Source: Pseudoduganella guangdongensis (GTDB lineage Bacteria; Pseudomonadota; Gammaproteobacteria; Burkholderiales; Burkholderiaceae_D). Taken from it: a DNA stretch of 64,000 nt. How positions within the stretch are numbered: position 1 is the first letter of the stretch; each line of letters starts with the position of its first letter. Position numbers and translations under genes: made by a program. The stretch is from contig NZ_WWCJ01000027.1 in NCBI RefSeq assembly GCF_009857475.1, forward strand, positions 1-64,000, read 5' to 3'. Positions 59,150 to 64,000 of the stretch are shown in pieces. The notes under the pieces are model-generated. The model saw only the letters and a list, made by a program, of their open reading frames with translations, searched no databases and had not been told where the DNA came from.

Positions 59150-59839
59150 TTACTGTTCGGCGCCGTGGCATTTCTTGTATTTTTTGCCGCTGCCGCATGG
59201 GCAGTCGTCATTGCGGCCGACCTTCGGCGCATCGTGCTTGACGGTGGTGACGCCGGTCTTGCGGCGCGGCACCCAGAACTTATGGATGGCAGGCAGGTTG
59301 GCTTCGATATCCAGGGCCAGCTGGTGGGCCTTGACCGGATCTTCCACTTCCGCCACTTCCTCCGGCTCGATCTCGTCGGCGCCGAGCAGGTAGATCGGGC
59401 GCATCAGCGGGGCCACTTCGGACTCCCAGATCTCGTCCCAGGAGCCTTCGCGCAGTTCCATGCCCTCCCAGAAGCCCCAGCACCAGGCTTCCGCATTCAG
59501 CAGGGTCTTGCCGGCGTGCTCGTGTTCCACGAACAGCGGTTCGAACTCTTTCGGCGCCACTTCAAAGGTCACCAGCACTTCGTTCATGAAGCGGGTGATC
59601 AGGTTGTAGATGCGCTCTTCCTGCTTTTCGTTCTTGAACTTCGGGCCGTCCTTGCGGTCCTCGCCCCAGATGCTGGGCAGCCATTCCGCCGGGGTGATCG
59701 GCTCCGGGCCGATTGCGATGGCGGTCAGGTAGCCATGCAGGTGGTCCATTGTCATGGAGTCCTCAGGGCTCTGGTCGCCCAGGAGGAAGGCGTCGAGTTC
59801 GTCGAATTCTTTGTCGGTCAATGGCTGGTCGAGTTGCAT
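59150..59839 (-). CDS. UPF0149 (YecA-like) protein with C-terminal SEC-C zinc motif
   Basis: A 229-residue protein. Residues about 1-180 form the helical UPF0149/YgfB-like domain (LTDKEFDELDAFLLGDQSPE; MDHLHGYLTAIAIGPEPITP; WCWGFWEGMELR). The C terminus is a SEC-C motif, NDDCPCGSGKKYKKCHG, which binds zinc and is seen in SecA and YecA, where it contacts ribosomes or the Sec system. Length and layout agree with YecA. Transcribed alone and divergently from srkA. Confidence 0.9.
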   Translation of the reverse strand: MQLDQPLTDKEFDELDAFLLGDQSPEDSMTMDHLHGYLTAIAIGPEPITPAEWLPSIWGEDRKDGPKFKNEKQEERIYNLITRFMNEVLVTFEVAPKEFEPLFVEHEHAGKTLLNAEAWCWGFWEGMELREGSWDEIWESEVAPLMRPIYLLGADEIEPEEVAEVEDPVKAHQLALDIEANLPAIHKFWVPRRKTGVTTVKHDAPKVGRNDDCPCGSGKKYKKCHGAEQ

Positions 59840-59898
59840 GGCGTGGTGTTCTTTATATATTGGGTCGAAGGGCGACAGTATACGCCCTGGCCCTTACA

Positions 59899-60885
59899 AT
59901 GGCGAATATGACGCATCCTTTCCTTGATTTGAGCCCCGATAAAGTGCTCGACGCCCTGGCCAGCATCGGCCTGTACGGCGATGGCCGCCTGCTGGCCCTG
60001 AATTCCTACGAAAACCGTGTCTACCAGGTGGGCATGGAAGATGGCCCGCCAGTGGTGGCCAAGTTCTACCGTCCGCAGCGCTGGACGGATGAGCAGATCC
60101 TGGAGGAGCACGCCTTCGTGCAAGAGCTGCAGGAGCGCGAAGTGCCGGCCGTGCCCGCCATGCAGCGCGATGGCCGCACCCTGCATGCGTTCGAGGGTTT
60201 CCGCTTCGCCGTCTTCCCGCGCCACGGCGGACGCGCGCCGGAGATGGACGACCCCAAGGTGCTGGAATGGACCGGCCGCTTTATCGGCCGCATCCACGCC
60301 GCCGGCGCCGCGCGCCCCTTTGTCACGCGGCCCACGCTGGACTTGGCTTCCTTCGGCCAGGAACCGCGCGACTGGCTGCTGGCCAGCGATTTCCTGCCGC
60401 CCGAACTGCTCACCCCCTGGCGTTCGGTGGTGGACCAGGCGCTGGATGGCGTGCGCCGCTGCTACGAGCGGGCAGGGCAGGTCGAGTTGATCCGCCTGCA
60501 CGGGGATTGTCATGGTGGCAACGTGCTGTGGACCGATGCCGGGCCGCACTTCGTCGACTTCGACGATGCGCGCATGGGGCCGTCGGTGCAGGATTTGTGG
60601 ATGATGCTGTCCGGCGAGCGCAGCGACATGGTGCGCCAGATGGGCGACATCCTGGCCGGTTACGAAGACATACGCGAATTCGACCCGCGCGAGCTGTACC
60701 TGGTGGAAGCGCTGCGCACGTTGCGCCTGATCCACTACTCCGCCTGGCTGGCGCGCCGATGGGACGATCCCGCGTTCCCGGCGGCTTTTCCGTGGTTTAA
60801 TACACAACGATACTGGCAAGATCGTATCCTCGAACTGCGCGAACAAATCGCGCTGATGGACGAGCCTCCGCTCTGGCCGGTTTAA
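59899..60885 (+). CDS. srkA: Stress response serine/threonine kinase SrkA (YihE)
   Basis: A 328-residue kinase of the aminoglycoside phosphotransferase fold. The N-terminal lobe has LNSYENRVYQVGME and VAKFYRPQRWTDEQILEEH with the ATP-site Lys; the catalytic loop is IRLHGDCHGGNVLW (Asp near 203) and the metal motif FVDFDDARMGP follows. Motif order and wording track Escherichia coli SrkA closely. SrkA phosphorylates protein Ser/Thr and protects cells from stress-induced death via the MazEF pathway in enterics. An alternative start is ATG 59908, which is equally plausible. A palindromic element overlaps its stop codon. Confidence 0.93.
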   Translation: MANMTHPFLDLSPDKVLDALASIGLYGDGRLLALNSYENRVYQVGMEDGPPVVAKFYRPQRWTDEQILEEHAFVQELQEREVPAVPAMQRDGRTLHAFEGFRFAVFPRHGGRAPEMDDPKVLEWTGRFIGRIHAAGAARPFVTRPTLDLASFGQEPRDWLLASDFLPPELLTPWRSVVDQALDGVRRCYERAGQVELIRLHGDCHGGNVLWTDAGPHFVDFDDARMGPSVQDLWMMLSGERSDMVRQMGDILAGYEDIREFDPRELYLVEALRTLRLIHYSAWLARRWDDPAFPAAFPWFNTQRYWQDRILELREQIALMDEPPLWPV

Positions 60886-61005
60886 ACCCGGTACACCGGG
60901 GTCCGACCCGCAGGGTCAGACCCCCAACGGTCTCGCGACCAAAGGTTCCGCCGGCAGATGCATAGACAGGGTCTGACCCTTGGGTTAGACCCTGGTTTAC
61001 CGGTT
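60884..61005. repeat. Imperfect long inverted repeat at the 3' end of srkA (GGGTCAGACCC type)
   Basis: Left arm AAACCCGGTACACCGGGGTC continues with CGACCCGCAGGGTCAGACCC; the right arm is its approximate complement (AGGGTCTGACCCTTGGGTTA, then GACCCTGGTTTACCGGTTT). The arms are separated by about 35 nt. GGGTCAGACCC-like cores link it loosely to the other three palindromes. It starts inside the srkA TAA and could terminate that transcript before the next gene at 61112. Nothing else was recognised in 61006-61111 beyond a possible -10 GATAAT near 61070. Confidence 0.75.
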
Positions 61006-61111
61006 TCAAAAAGGAGAATTGCCGGCAAAATCCCGCCTTTCTCCCAAGCTACACCCCCGCAGGTCTCTTAGATAATGGCACCATCACCCCAACGCCTAAA
61101 GCGAGAACCTC

Positions 61112-63385
61112 ATGCAAGCACAAAGCCACACCACCACCGACCGCGCCGAGCATGAGAAGGCCGAGCTGAAAGCCATCACCGAAGCCATCGCCCGCGTCGA
61201 AGCCGAAGCCAAAGCCCAGTGCGCCGCCGAATCGCGCGCCGTCGCCGAAGCCCGTGCCCGCGCCCTGGCCGAAGACCGCGCCGCCCTGGAATCGGCCGCC
61301 GCCGCTGCCGCCATGCAGCACGCCGAAGCCGCCGAAGAAGCCATTAAAGCCAACAAGGAACGCCTGGACACCCTGCGTGCCGCCGCCTCCGCCAGCGTAG
61401 CCCGCCTGGAAGCCGTCAAACAGGAAACCGCCGAACTACGCGCCCGCGTCGACGCCGACCTGCAAGTGCGCCTGGCCGCCGAACAACGCGCCAAAGCCGA
61501 GGAAGAAAGCCGCCGCCGCGCCGCCGAGCAGGTCGCGGAAGAAGAAAAACTGACGCAAATGGCCAGCAAAGCCGTCGAGGACCTGGCCCTGCAGGCCGAG
61601 CATGCCCGCATGCAAGCCGCCGAGCGCGCCGCCGCCGTGCAAGCCGCCCATGACGAAGTGGTCGGTGTTGCCTCCGCCGACGCCCGCATGGCCGCCATCG
61701 CCCGCGAACGCGAACGCCAGGCCCACTCCGCCCGCCTGACCGCCGAACAGTTGGCCAGCACCGAAGCCGAAGCCCTGGAAACCACCCGCCAGCGCGAACG
61801 CGCCGACCAGGTCGCCCTGGAAGCGGCCTTCAAACGCGCCGCCGCCGAAGTGCGCGCGCTGGAAGAAGCGCGCGCCCTGGCCCACCTGGAACAGGAACGC
61901 GAACAGATCGCCCTGGCCAAGGCCGAATCCGACCGCAGCGCCGCCCAGTCGCTGCACCTGCGCCTGCAGACCGAAAAAGAAATCCGCGACGCCGCGCTGC
62001 ACCGTGAGCGCCTTGAAGCCATGGCCGCCACCACCGCGCAAGCCCGCCGCGACGCCGACGCCCAGATCATCGCCGCCACCGAACGCCGCATCGAAAGCGA
62101 CCGCCAACTGCACGCCATCGCCATGGCACGCGTGGAAGCCGAACAGCAAGCCGATTTCGAAACCCGTGCCCGTATGGAAGCGGAAGCGGTGGCGCTGGAG
62201 CAGGCCAAGCTGCGTGAGCAGGCCGAACAAGCCGCCGCCGAGCAAGCCCGCATCGAAGCCGAAGAACACCAGCGCGCCATGGCTGCCGCCGCCGAGCGCA
62301 GCGAGCTGTCGGCCCGCTCCGCCGTCGTCGCCGCCGAGCAAGCCTCCGCCGAAATGATCGAGCGCGACGCGGTCGCCGCGCAACTGGCCGCCGCCGAGCA
62401 AGCCAACGCCCTGGTCCAGGAAAAAGCCGCCGCCGCCGTGCGCCTGGCCGACGCCGAGCGGGCCCGCGCCGAAGCCGAGCAAGCCGCGCTGGACGCCATC
62501 AATGCCCGCCAGGCCGAAGCCGAGCGGGCCCGCGCCGAAGCGGAAGCCGCCGCGCTGGCCGCCATGAACGAACGCATCGCCGCCGAAGAAATGGCCACCG
62601 CCGCCGCCATCGCCCGTACCGAAGCCGAACGCGCCGGCGCCGCCGAAGCGCGCCGTAAAGCCGCCGCCGACGCCCGCCTGCAAGTGGCCGCCGAACAGGA
62701 AGCCGCCGCCGTGCGCGCCATGGCCGAGCAGATGGAACACGACGCCGCCAACAAGACTGCCGCCGCCGAAGCCGCCGCCGCCCAGGCCCGCCTGGCCGTC
62801 GAACTGGGCAAGGTGCAAGCCGAACGCGCCCAGGCCGAACAAGCCCGCGTCGCCGCCGAAGAATCGCTGCTGAAATCGGAACTGGAATTCGTCGCCAAAG
62901 AACGTGAAACGCTGGCGCTGATCGAACAGAAGCTGGTGCAGCAACGCGCCGCCAACGCCGCCGAAGTGCGTGCCGCCAAAGCCATCGAAGTGCGCGTCGA
63001 GCTGGAGAAACAAGCCGCCGCCGCCGCCAAAGCGCGCGCCGACGCCGAAGAGCAACTGGTGGAAATGGCACGCCAGCGTGAACTGGCCGAGGAAGCCGCC
63101 AACCAGGCCGAATGGGCCAAGCTGGCCGAGCAGAAAACCCTGATCGACACCGTCCACGCCCACGCCGAAATGCAGCGCCGCGTGACCGCCACCACTGCCG
63201 CCATGGTCGAAACCAAGAAGCGCCTGCTGGAACAGGAAACCCGCCGTCAGCACGCCGCGCAGAACATGCTGAACGCCATGGAAGAGCGCGCCGCGCACCC
63301 GGCGGATGAACACTCGGAAACCATGGCCCGCGACGTCATCGGCCGCCTGAAGGAAACCGCTGGCGCCGTCTGGCGCGGCCGTTAA
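61112..63385 (+). CDS. 757-residue Ala/Glu-rich coiled-coil protein of unknown function
   Basis: The protein has no signal peptide or membrane segment and is predicted coiled coil almost from end to end, built from Ala, Glu, Arg and Gln (for example AERARAEAEQAALDAINARQ). Pro and Gly are nearly absent until the tail, which reads RDVIGRLKETAGAVWRGR. A 22-residue unit (AERARAEAE...) is repeated in tandem at about 448-491. Ala is nearly always GCC and Glu GAA, giving a GCC-GAA rhythm in the DNA. Long antisense frames exist but are composition artefacts. A filament, scaffold or cytoskeleton-like role is possible; sequence alone does not decide. ATG 61112 is the first usable start; no strong ribosome site is seen. 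Confidence 0.7.
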   Translation: MQAQSHTTTDRAEHEKAELKAITEAIARVEAEAKAQCAAESRAVAEARARALAEDRAALESAAAAAAMQHAEAAEEAIKANKERLDTLRAAASASVARLEAVKQETAELRARVDADLQVRLAAEQRAKAEEESRRRAAEQVAEEEKLTQMASKAVEDLALQAEHARMQAAERAAAVQAAHDEVVGVASADARMAAIARERERQAHSARLTAEQLASTEAEALETTRQRERADQVALEAAFKRAAAEVRALEEARALAHLEQEREQIALAKAESDRSAAQSLHLRLQTEKEIRDAALHRERLEAMAATTAQARRDADAQIIAATERRIESDRQLHAIAMARVEAEQQADFETRARMEAEAVALEQAKLREQAEQAAAEQARIEAEEHQRAMAAAAERSELSARSAVVAAEQASAEMIERDAVAAQLAAAEQANALVQEKAAAAVRLADAERARAEAEQAALDAINARQAEAERARAEAEAAALAAMNERIAAEEMATAAAIARTEAERAGAAEARRKAAADARLQVAAEQEAAAVRAMAEQMEHDAANKTAAAEAAAAQARLAVELGKVQAERAQAEQARVAAEESLLKSELEFVAKERETLALIEQKLVQQRAANAAEVRAAKAIEVRVELEKQAAAAAKARADAEEQLVEMARQRELAEEAANQAEWAKLAEQKTLIDTVHAHAEMQRRVTATTAAMVETKKRLLEQETRRQHAAQNMLNAMEERAAHPADEHSETMARDVIGRLKETAGAVWRGR
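62453..62584 (+). repeat. Two tandem 66-bp units inside the coiled-coil gene
   Basis: GCCGAGCGGGCCCGCGCCGA starts at 62453 and again at 62519, period 66 nt (22 residues, AERARAEAE then AALxAxN). The second unit has diverged in its latter half. It shows recent internal duplication in the coiled coil. Confidence 0.7.
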
Positions 63386-63405
63386 GTCATACTTTGCGGC
63401 GCAGG

Positions 63406-64000
63406 CTACGGTTGAATCGAACGATCCTGCGCCCAGATCACGACGCCATCACTTTGGACGCTAAAGCCATTGAAGTTGCTTGCCTCCGCACTGCAGCGGA
63501 TGGCGACGCGATGCCCACGCGTCGGCGTGCCGGCCGCGTTCTGGAAGACCATTTGCCCATGCATATTCAGGACTTTCTGCAGAATTCCTGATTCAGGCAC
63601 ACGCCCATTGCTGATCTGGTTGGTCTGCTCGATGGCATCAGCCGGAAATACAGCATTCGACTCGGTCTGGTTGGCCGCATCCCAGTTGTAGTACACCTGA
63701 CGATTGCAACTCAGCCTGATTTTCCTTACCCCGCTGCCGCTATCCTTTGCCGTCGCAAGCACGCTCGCTTCACCGTTTTCATGAATTCGAATTGACACAG
63801 TAGGGGTGCCGAGAACGCGAGCCCCAATATCAACGGGTGTAATACGCAGGTTCGGGCAAAAGTCGCTCTGCTTAGGGAAGCACTGTGTGTCTGTCGGGGA
63901 CGGATTGGGCTTATAGACGCTATCCGGGCGCTGTCCTTCAATATGCAAGCCAATATCTGGCGGCGATGAGTCGTTGTTCGTTCTGGGATCGTAGGGAAGG
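63406..64000 (-). CDS. Unknown protein, C-terminal part (5' end outside window)
   Basis: The minus-strand frame is open from the window edge to the stop at 63406, giving at least 198 residues. It reads ...PYDPRTNNDSSPPDIGLHIE, with beta-rich stretches later such as GTPTVSIRIHENGEASVLAT and GVRKIRLSCNRQVYYNWDAA. Two to four Cys (TQCFPKQSDFC, LSCNRQ, AIRCSAE) may form disulfides, suggesting an exported protein, but the N terminus is not visible. I do not recognise the family. It ends 20 nt from the convergent coiled-coil gene. Confidence 0.6.
   Translation of the reverse strand, partial: LPYDPRTNNDSSPPDIGLHIEGQRPDSVYKPNPSPTDTQCFPKQSDFCPNLRITPVDIGARVLGTPTVSIRIHENGEASVLATAKDSGSGVRKIRLSCNRQVYYNWDAANQTESNAVFPADAIEQTNQISNGRVPESGILQKVLNMHGQMVFQNAAGTPTRGHRVAIRCSAEASNFNGFSVQSDGVVIWAQDRSIQP

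Noticed and set aside
61096..63313. Two long minus-strand frames (706 and 625 codons) opposite the coiled-coil gene
   Set aside because: Low-complexity Ala/Ser- and Gly/Phe-rich translations produced by the GCC-GAA repeat; no signal, motif or ribosome site.

Overview
The window is GC-rich bacterial chromosome with dense, mostly ATGA-overlapping genes. Gene content points to a betaproteobacterium of the Burkholderiales, most likely Oxalobacteraceae (Massilia, Duganella, Janthinobacterium type). The pointers are a Wsp chemosensory operon, a tandem glycine riboswitch, a SapC/cupin TonB-receptor carbohydrate locus, DUF2868/DUF3482, UPF0149 and a DUF1501/DUF1800 pair. This is inference from gene content; no rRNA or tRNA was seen to fix the taxon.

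Layout. 1-211: right end of an IS3-family element. 241-2861: a polysaccharide O-acetylation pair (AlgX/AlgJ-like and an AlgI-like MBOAT). 2977-4302: a membrane-anchored PPP-type phosphatase. 4328-5867: a promoter and tandem glycine riboswitch reading into two secreted proteins, the second a papain-like cysteine peptidase. 5922-22652: a beta-glucan/glucoside utilisation region with a sugar ABC transporter, a LacI regulator, GH1 and GH3 glucosidases, a GluP/FucP-type permease, a Cupin_8 protein, SapC, a large TonB-dependent receptor and a NodB-GH16 fusion. Five near-identical LacI-type operators (core TGGAAACGTTTCCA) sit in front of four of these transcription units and tie them into one regulon. 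22668-31736: housekeeping and accessory genes (NTF2-like, DUF2868, DUF3482 GTPase, SDR/LysR pair, DHH phosphoesterase, nitronate monooxygenase, yajQ, murB).

31729-40255: a complete wspABCDEFR cluster on the minus strand, giving surface-sensing control of cyclic-di-GMP. 40352-42534: argF-argG. 42580-47954: a TPR-GAF histidine kinase, rsgA, a pterin dehydratase and an M48 peptidase. 48012-48599: orn. 48702-55111: a probable metal or metallophore locus (TonB receptor, ABC ATPase, two DUF3526 permeases, two DUF2946-like proteins). 55211-58447: DUF1501/DUF1800 pair. 58645-59056: two paralogous small secreted peptides with six cysteines in identical symmetric spacing. 59150-60885: UPF0149 and srkA. 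61112-63385: a 757-residue Ala/Glu coiled-coil protein. 63406-64000: end of an unknown gene cut by the window.

Long near-perfect palindromes that begin at or within about 10 nt of a stop codon occur four times (28732, 48608, 55128, 60884). Two of them share the same 28-nt arm with different centres. The strongest candidates for undescribed biology are the six-cysteine peptide pair, the glycine-riboswitch-controlled secreted peptidase, the NodB-GH16 fusion and the stop-codon-abutting palindromes.
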